Assembly (NCBI GenBank): GCA_029379385.1
Contig: CM055618.1
Span: 1 to 64,000 of the forward strand
Reading direction: 5' to 3'
Source of the DNA: Quillaja saponaria
Taxonomy: Eukaryota; Streptophyta; Magnoliopsida; Fabales; Quillajaceae
DNA length: 64,000 nucleotides
Below are positions 46,636-59,120 of the stretch, piece by piece. The stretch's first letter is position 1; every line of letters starts with the position of its first letter. Below the pieces are notes generated by a model. It saw only the letters and a program-made list of their open reading frames with translations. It searched no databases and was not told the DNA's origin. The position numbers were made by a program, and so were the translations under genes.

Positions 46636-48622
46636 TTAAGTGGGTGGAGAGTATTTAGATTTGGTGGTCTAGTGATACTTGGTATATCTGTCTATCTTAG
46701 AGGGTCAAGGATCAACTCGACTTTCTTGAAAGGTTTACTCAAGAGTTTATTCAAAAATAAAAATAAAATTGTGGTGTACCATATATATATATATATATTC
46801 TTGTAATAATACAAATGCATGTTTTATTGAAATTTGTTAGTAAATTGATGATTTGATAGCTAGTTTAGTATGTTCTATAGCCACTTCAATATTTTTCCAA
46901 AGTCATTTTGTCAAAGAGAGAATCCCACATTGATTAATGAAATGAAATGGTCTCCATATGCTTAGTTAAATTAATTAGTAGCAGGGCTTAATTCTTTAAT
47001 TATATTTTAATTACAGCTTTTGAGTTGAATGATATAATTTAATATTAACCTTAATTAATAAAAATGTAAGGTTGATTCTTGTTGGCTTCCCAACTCTATT
47101 TTTGCTGTATATGTGTGTACTCTAATATTTTGAACAATATTTTCAAGTGTTTCACATGGTGATAAATCTGTGAAACTTTGAAATTCCGGATCTGAAGAGT
47201 TGGAAGATGTAGTAGGTATTCTATTTTAATATAATTATCTTAACTATATTATTATGTATGATACCGATATGATATAAATATTTATATATCTTCAACTCAA
47301 AATAAGTTGACAAAGCTCTACTATTGGGTATGGCCATTTTTTGTTTTCTAAAATTTATACACTCACGTTTCACATGGTGATCATTATATATATGATGATA
47401 ATATTATGAAAGTCACATCGTTTTTTAATTATATTTTTAATGATAACATTGTATAAATTTATATAACATTGATAAATGAAATCATAATATATGAGGTCAC
47501 AACCAACAATAATATATGTTTTGTTCAATTAATAAAAAAATCATAATATATATAAATGAGGTCACAACCGACAATTATATATATGGTTTTGTTGATTGAT
47601 AAGTTTTGTTTGTCTTATCACAAGATGATTAGTTACCTCTATCATGTTCAATAAACTAGTCCATCTCCATAGTAAATTCTAAACTACTCCGTCTTGAATC
47701 AAAATCGTAAATTATAATTCTTAAAAACTACCCATAAGAATGAAAATTGTAATTTTTAGTTGTTTCTTAATTTAACAAACAAATATCAATTGTACACAAA
47801 TTTAAAATTGATCATTTTAATTTTCAATTCTAATTCTAATTCTCTAACATCCCAACCAATTCTTCAATTTTTTTTGATACCGTGAAGGAAATTAGAGATT
47901 TTTCAAAAAACTTTCAGATCCAAATAATAAGTGATAATTTTTTGAGAAGATTACACTTGAGGTAGGATAATAAATAAAAAATTTGGGACAATATTGCATA
48001 ACTTTATATATTATCAACAAATCAATCATAATACATCATGTCATAATACCAACTGTCAATGTGTAAACTCTTACATTATTGAATTTAGAGAGTCTTCACA
48101 TTTTTTATAAGTAATTGTGTCTTCTTTTTTGTCACTAATTGATAAATTCGTAAGAGTGGCACTTTAATATGATAACACTGTAGGCTTCAGCGTGCCAAGC
48201 CACCCCATTACGCCCACTTGAAGATTGATGGACCCATGACAAGCTAGCTCTGTCATGTTCAATAGACTAGCCAATCAATAATTTGAATATTTAATTATTA
48301 TCTTGAATGAAAATCTTAATCAATAATTTCTTACATACCATACTCTTCAAAATATATTAACGTAATTTGTGTGGAACCATCTTTGTTGTCATTAATTGCA
48401 TTATTGTTTCCCATTCCTAATTCTTTTAGTTGATGATAACGTGAACAGCTGTGCCTTGAATGACTTATCTAGCATTGCAAAGTACAAAGCTTAAACTGCG
48501 CCAAAAGTGGAAATCCCAGTACTCCCACAACTCAACATCACTAATTCACTTCTGCTTCTTCAATTCAGCCCAAACACCTCTTGCCACCTACTCTCCTACA
48601 CTGCTTAGATCAAAAACCAAAA
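46636..48622. other. Intergenic DNA upstream of BAHD copy 1
   Basis: AT-rich with several repeated phrases ('catgttcaataaactagtcc' at about 47647). Bases 47700-47900 resemble, in inverted orientation, 56960-57140 ('ctctaacatcccaaccaattctt' against 'agagttggttggaatgttag'), so a small dispersed element is likely. The promoter of BAHD copy 1 should lie near 48100-48600. No gene recognised. Confidence 0.4.
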
Positions 48623-50036
48623 ATGATGAGAATCAGATCTTCTTGCACAGTCCTTCCATGCCACCCAACTCCAAATGGCCTCTTGAAGTTCTCCCAAATG
48701 GACCTAATGGTACCATTGCATCACATACCCCCCACTATTTATTTTTACAACATGCCAAACCTATCTGCTGCAGCAATTGAGACAATCAAGAGTTCTCTAA
48801 GTAAGATATTAGTTCATTACTATCCATTTGCAGGTCGGTTGCAAAAAACCGAAGGGAACCAACTAGTAGTTGAATGTAATCATTGAAGCTGAATCTGACA
48901 CAAAGATGAGTGATTACATCGAATTATTTCAATCACCCAACAAGGTTGTCAAAGATGTTGTTCCTCAATGTGATTATAGCACTCCAATGGAGGAGTGGCC
49001 ATTGTTATTAATACAAGTAACAAAATTCAGTTGTGGTGGTCTATGTTTGTGTATATGTACTAGTCATGTTTTGGTTGACGGATGGTCCATCTTTCTGTTC
49101 AACAAGTTATGGGCAAAGTTGGGTCGAGGAGAAGATTTGAACAAGGATGAAATTCCGATACATGATCGATCTATTTTGAAATTATCACATCCACAACAAC
49201 ATACCATTGGTGATCAATATGATCATTCAGGATTCAAAGCACCACCATTTTTGTTGGGTTGCTCCGATTCAAAAGAACAGCAAAAGAAGGAAACTAGTCT
49301 TGCATTTCTAAGAGTTACAAAGGAGCAAATTGACTCACTAAAGAAGGAAGCCAATGCATTACAAGGTGGTAATAATCATCATAGTCGTCAACCACGACCC
49401 TATAGCAGATACGAGGTTGTTGCTGCTCATATGTGGAGATGTGCATGTAAGGCACGACAAGACAATAAAAATCAACCCACTGTTATTCGTCTTGTTGCTG
49501 ATATACGCAACAGATTAAAGCCAACGATTCCTTTAAATTTTACTGGGAATGTGGTTCTACCTGTATTGACACCGGCATGTCGTTTTGGTGACATATTATC
49601 GAACCCATTAAGCTTTGCAGCGCAGAAAATACGAGAAGCAACCGAGACATTGACCGATGAGCATGTCAGGGCAGCACTTGATTATGCAGAAAATTTGCAA
49701 AATGTTGATTCTTTAAGGTATGGGAACAGAGAAGGATTTTACTATGGAAATCCGAACCTTGCTATTGGTAGCATGATTGGAATACCATTATACGACGTTG
49801 ATTTCGGATGGGGAAAACCTGTATATTATGATCCTGGAAATATGGGTATCCAGGATGGAAAATCATTGATCATTCCAAGCCCTGACGGTGATGGATCTCT
49901 CTTCATTCATGTTCGTTTGCAGACACAACATATGGAAGCTTTTAAGAAATATTTCTATGATCATAAGGATAGTATTGGTCTTGACATTGCACAAATAAGA
50001 AACGGACCAAGTCAATCATACAAAGCTCGACTCTAA
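48623..50036 (+). pseudogene. BAHD acyltransferase copy 1 (spermidine hydroxycinnamoyl transferase-like), one deletion
   Basis: BAHD enzymes pass an acyl group from CoA thioesters to an alcohol or amine in the cytosol. The reading MMRIRSSCTVLPCHPTPNG to EGNQLVVECN (48623-48880) is followed by a 17-base deletion relative to copy 2, after which the frame resumes at IEAESDTKMSDYIELFQS and continues unbroken to YKARL and stop. Both hallmark motifs are present: HVLVD (HXXXD, about 49064-49078) and DFGWG (49800-49814). YDVDFGWGKP and the overall layout suggest the spermidine hydroxycinnamoyl or related clade, but the acceptor is not certain. The deletion is the only lesion, so this copy died recently or is an assembly or allelic variant. 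The 3' end is repeated as copy 3. Confidence 0.88.
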
Positions 50037-51330
50037 TTAAGAGTGAAAATCAAATCATAGTTGGGGCTTTAATTAAAGGAGTTGTAAAATTGTTAAATAC
50101 AACCAAGGATGCAATATTTGAAGTTTGAAATCTGAACAGTGAGTTGGGACTCTAGCTTGTAGCTTTTATGTGGAGGATTTGTGTGTAACATTTTGAAATT
50201 TCTTTGGTGTTTAGTACTTGTGCGTTGTGACTTGTATTAGATTGTGCTGTACTCCAAGTGGGTATCTATTTTTCTAAAATAAATTAAATTAAATGCAAGT
50301 TGTACTTTTGCTTATTTTTCTATATACGTGCAGAAAATCACACCCTTGATCCAAATTACAATATGTTTCTTTTTTAAATTATTATTTTTCTCGCAAACAA
50401 CAGATGTTCTGGTACTCTTGACCGGCTAAACAAACATTGATCTATTTGATAATTTTACCTTCCAAAACCTAATTTAAAATTTTTTAAGTAGAAATACACA
50501 CTTGTGCATATATTAATAACGCACCCTTATTATTTTTGTTTTATCTTCTTGATCAAAATTGGAAGGAAAATTTTATATAATCTTATATAATCTTTATTTA
50601 TGTGAATATCGTATCATCCGAACGAATATTATTTTTTATTTTAAAACTATTTATAAATAAGAGAGTATCATGTAACTATCACAAATCATCACCTTTAATA
50701 TTAATAAAAAATATTGATGTGTTATAATCATGTTTTGATTAAATATTAAATTGTATATTTATTGTTTGTATTTCACATTGTTTTTTATTTTAATAGAATT
50801 AAGGGCCTTCATTTATATTATAATTTTTTGGTGATTTTACAATTGATATTTTGACTTAGTGGTTGAGGGGATATCTGCAATGTCAGGAGTTTAAACTTGC
50901 ATGAAAATACTTGTAGGGACAGTCACAAATTGTAAACGAGATTAGGTTCACGCTTAATAAGTGTGGGAATACTAATGAGAAATAAAAAAATAAAAAAAAA
51001 CTAATATGTACTGGAACATACTGGAACATGAATTATTGATTTAAGAAAGTAAGGTCCATCCAAGCTGACGTCATACTAAATTTGAATTTTAAATTATAAA
51101 TTTGAGGGAAAAAATTATGATTATACATATTTCCATTTATTTATTTTGTATAACTAAAATCTTTTCCATCTTTCAACCAAAATAAAAAATCTCATCTAAT
51201 TTTTCATGTCTAAATAACTTCAATAACATAATGGCATCTATAATATTCGTGTGGCAATATTTCAAACTAGAAATATATAGATTTAAAGATTATCTCTTAA
51301 AAAATACAACATAATGGCAATCGGTAATTC
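50037..51330. other. 3' flank of BAHD copy 1 and AT-rich spacer
   Basis: Bases 50037-50215 are 3' UTR, closely matched by 61042-61205 after copy 3. Bases 50846-50950 ('tgacttagtggttgagggg' and then 'caggagtttaaacttgc') have A-box and B-box-like spacing and may be a SINE relic. The remainder is AT-rich with nothing recognised. Confidence 0.45.
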
Positions 51331-51488
51331 TAATGACAAAGGCATGGCACATCTAGTCATCGGTTCAAACGATAAAAAATATCGAGTTTCATGCTCGAGA
51401 AACTTCAATTTAAGAGTTTTATTTTATTTCAGTTATTTTATACATGAAACGTAAATAATTTGTTTTATATTTTGGTGATCACTGCTGA

Positions 51489-54400
51489 TTAGAGTTTAGA
51501 AGTATTCGAAAAATTAATCCGGAGTTGCCTTCGCAGAATCTTCCCGGTAGCAGACCTTGGTAAAGAGTCAAGAAACACCACTTTTCTTATCTTCTTGTAA
51601 GGGGCAACCTGGGAAGAAGAAGAAGTCTATACTTGTCAGTTCATTAGAAAAAAAAAAAAAAAAAAAAAAAACGAAAAGAAAAAGAAAAGAAAAGAAATAA
51701 TTTATTAGTTAAACTACTAGCTGGTTCAGATATAAGCAAAAAAAATTAAGGCTATCTTTCTTAGAATTGATAAGAGCTAACCTGCTTAGCAACATAGTTG
51801 ATAACATCTTTCTGAGAGAGCACACTTCGAGCCTTCCTAACAACAAATGCCACTGGTATCTCCCCATTTACTTCGTCCAAGGCACTAAAATGAGAAATAG
51901 AGAGCATTACTGGTTATACATATAAGTAAATAAATTAATTATGGAAGCATATGATTGTTAATTCTTTTCGTTTATATCAATAATCAATAAATTCTTATAC
52001 TTACGATGTTACCGCAGCATCAACTATTTCAGGATGCAAAATCAACACAGCTTCCAAATCAGCAGGGGCGATCTGTGAATAAATTATTTCATACAAAATC
52101 GATTATATATACAAAAAATTGTACGATGAAAGGATAATAAATTCTTCTTATATAATTGGAAGATTTATCTTAACCTCGAGTTATAATTCATCTAAGTCAT
52201 CTATGACTTTTTTTGAAAGTATTGGTACTCATTTTGAGTTCGCATAGTGCCAATTGCACTATCAACTTGAAAGAGAATTTATTCCCTCAAACTTTTTATT
52301 AAATATCTTGATCTCGAGGTTAAGTAATATATAATATATCAAACCAACAATTTTTACCTTCTTCAAAATAAATGGTATAAAGAGTGGTACAAGTTTTACC
52401 TGAAAGCCCTTGTACTTGATAACATCTTTCAAACGATCACATATATATAAGTATCCATCTTGGTCAAAATATACAATATCTCCACTATGATACCAACCAT
52501 CTTTATCAATTGCTGATTTTGTAGCCTCCTCATTATTTAAGTATCCTTTGAAAAAATATATATACATTGAATTGGTAATACTTCTTTAAATTAATTTATT
52601 TATTGAGAATAAAATAAATAATTGCAGTAGTTGAGGATTATAGCTTGATGCCTAACTTTCAAAAAAAAAAAAAATCTTAGTTCGAGTATTTACATTTACT
52701 AATAATCTAGTTAAATTTAATTATAATCAAATAATTTAAATATAGTGGACTCTCTTCTAAATTTGTATTATTATTATTTTTCAAAATCACATGGTTTGGC
52801 TCATTTATTAATTATATGTTTATTTTGACTTTCGTTTTTTAAACTTCTGACTTCACCACTAACTACAACTATTGCAACAATTACTAAGCTAATGGAAACA
52901 ATAAGCTATTGCACAAAACCTAGATTAGTAATTTGATATTGTTTAGTTTAATATGTATTTAGCCTACAATTTTGACTAAGATAATGGGTGATGTCACCCC
53001 ACAATATATAAGTAAATAGCGTATGACATACCGCGTAAGAACTCATATATTTATTTAAGATTTTGTCTCTATTTAATTAGCTTTTAAAACATCTTCTAGG
53101 TTAGACTTTTCAAAAATATTGGTTAGTAATAGAGGTTTTATTTTTAAGTTTAACGGAAAATATTTTTTGAGTTTTAGAGTTTTACAAGTTACTAGAAGCT
53201 GAAGTTAGAAAAATAATTTTTTTTTTTTAAATAAAAAATAAGAAAAGTTCAAATAAATTTTAATAAGTATTTTATATAAATAAATATAATCATAATATTT
53301 GTCAAAAATGATTTTTTTAGTAATTTTAATACTCAATAATTTATAAAAAATAAAAATAATATCAAAACAATTTTTTTTTTTATATATATCATAACATTTT
53401 TATGTTAATATAAGACACTTTTTAAACAGTTTTACTTATTAAAAAGAAAAAGAAAAAAAAAAAATCTCATTTTAGTAATTAAAAAAAATTATACTAAAGT
53501 ATAAAAAGTCATTTAGTAATAGAAAATTGTGTAGAACTTTTTTCTAGTAGGACAGGGGATTGAGGAGATTTGTTACCTTTCATGACTGGAGGTCCTCTTA
53601 ACAAAAGCTCACCAGTGTTTCCCGGGGGCAAAAAGGAACCAGTATTCCACTCTACCACCTTAGCTTCCATGTTTGGAACCAATAATCCAATTGATGAATA
53701 CTTGCGAAAAAAATCAGTATTGAAACCACGAGTTCCTATTCCACACTCTGTCATTCCATAACACTAATTTGAAAAATAAAATAAAAATTAGCTACTAGAT
53801 TTTGAAATTAATTATTTTTCTCATAGCTTCAAGTTTGAAACTTTGGATCTTTACCTGAATGAGATCGACATGAGGAAGAGACTGAACAAATTCCTCTATG
53901 GTTTTTTCTGGTTAAAATTGCCGCTGCACTGCAAACCTGTTTCAAGCTCTGCAAACTACTTTCATGGACACCCTTTGCTCTGTTAATTATTGCTGTTAAT
54001 ATTGGTGGAACAACAGGAAAGTGTGTAACTTTGTATTTGTCAATTACCTTGACAACCTCATCAACATCATATTTCCTCATGACAACAATTGTAGTACCTA
54101 AGGTTAATAATCCTGTCACAAATAGTGACAAACCATACATATGAAACATTGGTAAAACTGCTAGATTCACATTTTCCCAACGGGGATTCTTGTACTGAGA
54201 AGCTTCAAATTTTGCAAGAAGTTCAATTATGGAAATGAAATTCTTATGTGATATTACAACTCCCTTGCTTGTCCCTGTAGTCCCTGAAGAATACAAGATT
54301 GCTGCAGTGTCTTCCTGCTTTATCACCGGCTTTGGGGGCAAATCGAAGTTACCAGAAATAAGCTTATGAAAATCTGATGAATTTGGCAAGTTCACATTTT

Positions 54401-54974
54401 CAGGCACTTCAATTACAGGAATACCCAATGGTTCAATTTTTTTCACATTTTCTTCTGACATAGTAAAAGCCAGAGAAACACAGGAATCAGCAGCTTGCTT
54501 CTTTATCTCTGAGATAGTACAGAGAGGATTCATGGTTGTAACAATTGCTCCTAAGTACAGAACACCCAAGAAAACAATGGGGAAGTAAATGGAATTTGGG
54601 AGAAGAAGTAAAATTACATCATTTTGTGACACACCCATTTTGTGTAAACCAGATGCCATGGATTTGACTAGAGGATAGAGTTCCTGGTAAGAAATTGAAA
54701 ACCCAGTTGAGGAATCAATGAGAGCTGAAATCCCATTATGTTTATGGGAAAATATAAAGGAAACAACATCAAGAAAAGGGTCTGTAGGGAGGTTTCTGGG
54801 TTTGTGTTTGCTTTTGTAAATTCCTGTTTCTGGTGAATACCAATCAGCAAAAGCCACCGAGTGCTTGGTGATGGTATGCATAGTGTCTTGTTTCTGATTA
54901 TATATAGGTGGGTCTGTTTTCCGGTAAATGGTAGTTGGAGACTTAGAGTGGTTGTTTGCGGTGGTGGCTGCCAT
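51489..54974 (-). pseudogene. 4-coumarate:CoA ligase-like gene with peroxisomal SKL end; one frameshift
   Basis: Six exons on the minus strand: 54974-53855, 53763-53577, 52545-52400, 52072-52005, 51884-51782 and 51608-51489, about 580 codons. Family members activate carboxylic acids to CoA esters through an AMP intermediate; 4CL-like peroxisomal forms include OPDA/OPC ligases. Visible: AMP-binding YSSGTTGTSKGVVISHKN at about 228-245, CYGMTECG (usual GYGMTE, so Gly to Cys) at the start of exon 2, [33 protein letters not shown], and GKILRRQL near the end. The last three residues are SKL, a type 1 peroxisomal signal. All later phases fit, but exon 1 has one extra base in a T run at 53902-53907 (plus strand), breaking the frame before its end. 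The conserved SGAAPL block reads CSAAAIL. Either a young pseudogene or a sequencing error in a live gene. The start could be a later Met. Confidence 0.8.
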
Positions 54975-56190
54975 TGATTCCGGTAGAGGGTACTCTGGAG
55001 TGCAAACAAAGAAATGTTGAGGTTGAAAGATGCCTGCAGGTGATTGATAAATAGTATAAGGAATTAGCAACCTCAAATCTCACGTTTTCTCAAGTAAAAT
55101 ATACAATTCAACTCATATATATCCAAGATGCGTCTTGATAGTGTCATATTGCTGCTGTAACTATAACATCAGCCAAGAGTCAAATCTGAGAAGTTCATGT
55201 GAATTATATTTTTTGATTTCAAACACCATTATTATTTTATGCAGACTAACATAGAAATAAGAAATTAAATAGAAAAACACCACCACATTCTGAACTTGCA
55301 TTAGATTCTTACAAAATAATATGACAAATCTAATTTTATTTATTTGATATTTTTTAATAGTTTTTCTAACTGGTGTTAAGCTACAATAAATATAGTTATT
55401 AGAAATTGAAATTTTTTACAAGTAATAATTTATGCAATAAATAACACTGAAATCATGATCAATTACTGTAATAAATATTACAAATTTTTTATTTATAGTT
55501 ACTTAACAAGTACCCTTAGACACCCGTTAGATAAATCTATTTTTTAATAATGTCTTAAGATCTATTTGAGAGTTTAAAGAAAAAAAAAAATAATAACACT
55601 TATCATCTTTTTTTCATTACAAATTGTAAAAGTAGAGAATGTTTAATGTTTAAAAGGTGGGGAAAAAGAGAAAAAGTAATAATATTATTAAATATATTTA
55701 TAATTATATTCTTAAAATATCTTATGTTTTAAGCTCTCTCCATTTAGAGAAATTTTATAAATTTTGGATGCTAATTTATCCATTTACACCTCTCATATAA
55801 AATAATAATAATAATAATAATAGTAAATAAAAAACACCTTTCAAATAAATAAAAAAATTATCTTAATTCTCATAGCCAATCTCCTCTTCCAGTCCTATTT
55901 TCTTCTGTCCAACTTTACATTTAAAAATACTTAAATATTACTTAAAGAAATATAAAGCTTATACATCAATGGAAGATTGGAAGACATAATTATCTTTTAT
56001 TATGTTTTTAAATTATTTCAACTTTAATTTGAGAGGACATAATATCCTTCAAATGGCTTGTAGTACGTAGCTATATCTCCGGGAACTAGATCCTACATCT
56101 ATTTGATGAATGCATTAGAAAAAAAAATAATAAATAAATTGATATTTATTATTCTTAAATTATCACATTTTTATTCATTTTATTTTGAAA

Positions 56191-56191
<1 letters not shown>
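54975..56191. other. Upstream region of the 4CL-like gene
   Basis: AT-rich DNA that should include the ligase promoter (minus strand). Contains the dispersed repeat 55545-55690 (see 46280-46400) and an (AAT)n tract at about 55801-55822. No gene recognised. Confidence 0.4.

Positions 56192-56236
<45 letters not shown>
56192..56236. repeat. (TA)22 microsatellite
   Basis: Uninterrupted TA dinucleotide run of 45 bases. Confidence 0.97.
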
Positions 56237-56238
<2 letters not shown>

Positions 56239-56249
56239 ATTTCATCCCA

Positions 56250-58025
56250 TATGTTTCAGAAACATTTAAAGTATTTTTTCTTAGCCTAACACTATTAGTA
56301 ATTTGGATGAAAATTATTAATGTTGTTTAAAATATAATATTTTTGCCATATAATTTTCTGAGTTGGTAAAAAAAAAGTTTTTTTTTTCACTCCTCTTCTT
56401 ATCTCTTCCTAAAAATTACGAAATTAGGATTTGTGATGATTTGGACATTTTAAGACGAAATTTAAAAAAAAAAATTAGGATAAAATTAACAAAAAATGAT
56501 ACTTTAGAATAAATTAACAAAAATAAAAAACAAAAAATTACTTGATAGAAAACTATCTTTATTGTTATTTTCTCAACTCAACATACATGTGGCACTAATA
56601 GTTTAAGTCAAATAAGCAATTTTTGTTCAAACTCTAAGCATGTTTGCCTAAGGAAAAAAAATTAGAAATTTTTTAAGAGTTATGGGACCGAATTAATGAA
56701 ACTAATGAAAAGATTTAAAAAAAATAAAAATTCATGAGATGCCCATGTGGCATATTTTTTAATTTTATATTGTAAATTTTTATAAAAAAAAATTTCAGTT
56801 AATTAATGTTTTGAACTAAAAATAAAGATAAAAATGACATAAAAGTGTCAATATAACACATAGGACCTATTTGGAAAGAAAATTTAGAAGTAGGAGTTTT
56901 TTAGAATGTAGAGTTATTGTAGGACTTATTTGGAATGTGAAGGGGATTTATCCTGATATTTTTTCAAATTTTAAGAGTTGGTTGGAATGTTAGCGAATTA
57001 GAATTAGAAATGAAATTAAAAATTGAACTGTTTAATGCTAATTTTTTTAATTAATTGAAGATTTTGATTTTTTTTTTTTTAGAAAAAACTTTAAAAACAA
57101 ATTATTCTTATAGATAAATCCTAAATCTTATATTTTGAAATCATTTTTATTCTAAATCATTTGTGTATATGATATCATTAACAAATATTTATGGACATAC
57201 GTCATTTTATATGCCAATATCTACAAACAATTGGAAAAATGAATAGTTACGGTGACACATCATTCCATGTGATGCAAATGGTTCCATTTGGGAGAACTTT
57301 AAGAGGCCATTGCAATTGGCTGGCTTGGAAGCACTGTGCAAGAAGATCTGATTCTCACCATTTTTGGTGTTGTTGAGTTGTGGGAGTACTGGGATTTCCA
57401 CTTTTGGCACAATTTATGTTCACCATAAGATTTTGATTTAAGATAATAATTAATATTCAAACTATTGATGGATTAATTTATTAAACATGATAGAGTTAGT
57501 TAGACATCTCGTTCAAGAAAAACAAAACTTGATGAACAAAATAATATATCTTCTCTATGTTTCAAAACATTACATATTTTTTTTCTCAGCCTAACGTACT
57601 TTTAGTAATTTAGATGAAAATTAATTATGTTTAAAATTATATAATATTTTTGTCACAGAAGTTGAGTTGGTAAAAGAAAAAAGTTTTTCACTCCTCTTCT
57701 TATCTCTTCCTAAAAATTATGAAATTAGAATTTGCTATGACTTAGGACATTTTAGAACGAAATGAAAGAAATTTTTTTTTTTTCTTTTAGGATAAAATTA
57801 ACAAATAAAAAAAAAAAAAAAAACTTGATAGAAAACTATATCAACATACACGTGGCACTAATAGTTTAAGTCAATAAGTAGTTTTCGTTAAAATTCTAAC
57901 CATGTTTGGCTAAGAAAATATTATAAATTTTCATAAGTTATGGACAATATTAATTCAAAATTTAATTTCTAATGAAAATAATAAAAAGATAACAAAATTT
58001 ATGAGATGTCCATCTGACATGTTTA
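56250..58025. repeat. Pair of direct repeats (about 500 bases each) bracketing an inverted BAHD fragment
   Basis: The two copies run about 56250-56765 and 57560-58025. Shared landmarks: 'cactcctcttcttatctctt' (about 56388 and 57691), 'cctaaaaatta.gaaattag', 'gtggcactaatagtttaagt' (about 56589 and 57852) and 'atgagatg.ccat' near the end of each. The middle, 56766-57559, holds a small dispersed element and the reversed BAHD fragment. I do not recognise terminal features of an LTR retrotransposon (no primer-binding site or protein). Confidence 0.7.
57190..57415 (-). pseudogene. BAHD N-terminal fragment, inverted
   Basis: On the minus strand it matches the first part of BAHD copies 1 and 2: phrases equal to 'aaaatggtgagaatcagatc' (start codon region), 'cttccaagccagcc' and 'cttaaagttctcccaaatgg'. 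It then diverges after about 60 codons into unrelated sequence. The frame is broken and no catalytic motif is present. Flanking DNA at 57420-57510 resembles the BAHD 5' flank phrase 'catgttcaataaactagtcc', also inverted. Confidence 0.82.
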
Positions 58026-59120
58026 ATATAATTAATCATTTAAGATAAGAATTAGACAAATGTGATCAATAACAGGTTAGTCTAGTGGTCAAAAATCAGC
58101 ATTCAAAAAATAATCCCTTTGTGTGATTCTACCAATCACTTGCTCTCTATTATTAGACTCCCAACAAAAAATATTGTGCCCATATCACTACCACTCTATT
58201 TGTTTGAATTAATTTTTATTTTAGTAGAGAAAGAGATCATTTTAAACACTGAAAAGCCATATTTTTTCAAGTATTTCCTGCAATATTTGTTGAATAATTA
58301 ATCCTAAGTTAATTACAAGTCCACCACTATATCCAACTGATCATTTTTAAGTATTTTTTTTTCCCTACAATTCTTTGCAGTGACTTGAAATCATTTAATT
58401 ACTACATTTATTTTGTTACAATTAGTTATATTTAATTATAAAATTATTTTAATTAAGCTTTTATTAACACTTTCAAATGTAGAAATTAGGATTAAAAAAT
58501 GACGTGATATATAACATTTAATGTGTCACGTTATATAATTGATCAATAAAAAGTTGTTATGTGACTTGAAAGTATTTAAATATAAATTATAAATTTCTTG
58601 TGTTGCGTCTTTCTCTTTTTCTTATGATTGGTGTAACAATTCTTCAATTCAAAATGTGTACCTAATCTTTAAAAAAGATTTGGCCAAAAAGTATTATTAA
58701 GTTAAAATTATAACTACAAAAGCATGTAAAACAATAGATACAATATAATTGATTAATATAAACTAATTAAACAATAAGATGTATTATTAATTTGTTATAC
58801 TGATCATGCAATAAAATAATAATATATTACATATTTAATTTATATTATATAATTTAGTTGTAATGAATTAAAGAGTTGGAAATATACTAAAAACATGACT
58901 TGATCACAACTCATTATTGCCACCAATTTACACCGTTGTGTGTCCTCAATAATTCAATTTCAAAGCATTACTGGATCACACCATGGCATGTGGACCATCC
59001 TTTGTAGCCAGAAAAATACTACAAAATGTTCATCGCCCTTCCAGCTATTCCTGCAAAATTTATCAATACCAATTGTTCCTTCTCCCCCACTGCTCAGATC
59101 ATCATCATCAAAACCTAAAA
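58026..59120. other. Intergenic DNA upstream of BAHD copy 2
   Basis: AT-rich. Near 58075-58100 'gttagtctagtggtcaaa' resembles a tRNA A box, a weak SINE hint. The last 200 bases correspond to the leader region of BAHD copy 1. No separate gene. Confidence 0.4.

Noticed and set aside
48875..48885. An intron explaining the frame change in BAHD copy 1
   Set aside because: Relative to copy 2 there is a loss of 17 bases, not an insertion with GT-AG ends.
56250..58025. LTR retrotransposon with direct repeats as LTRs
   Set aside because: No primer-binding site, polypurine tract or gag/pol protein; kept only as a direct-repeat pair.
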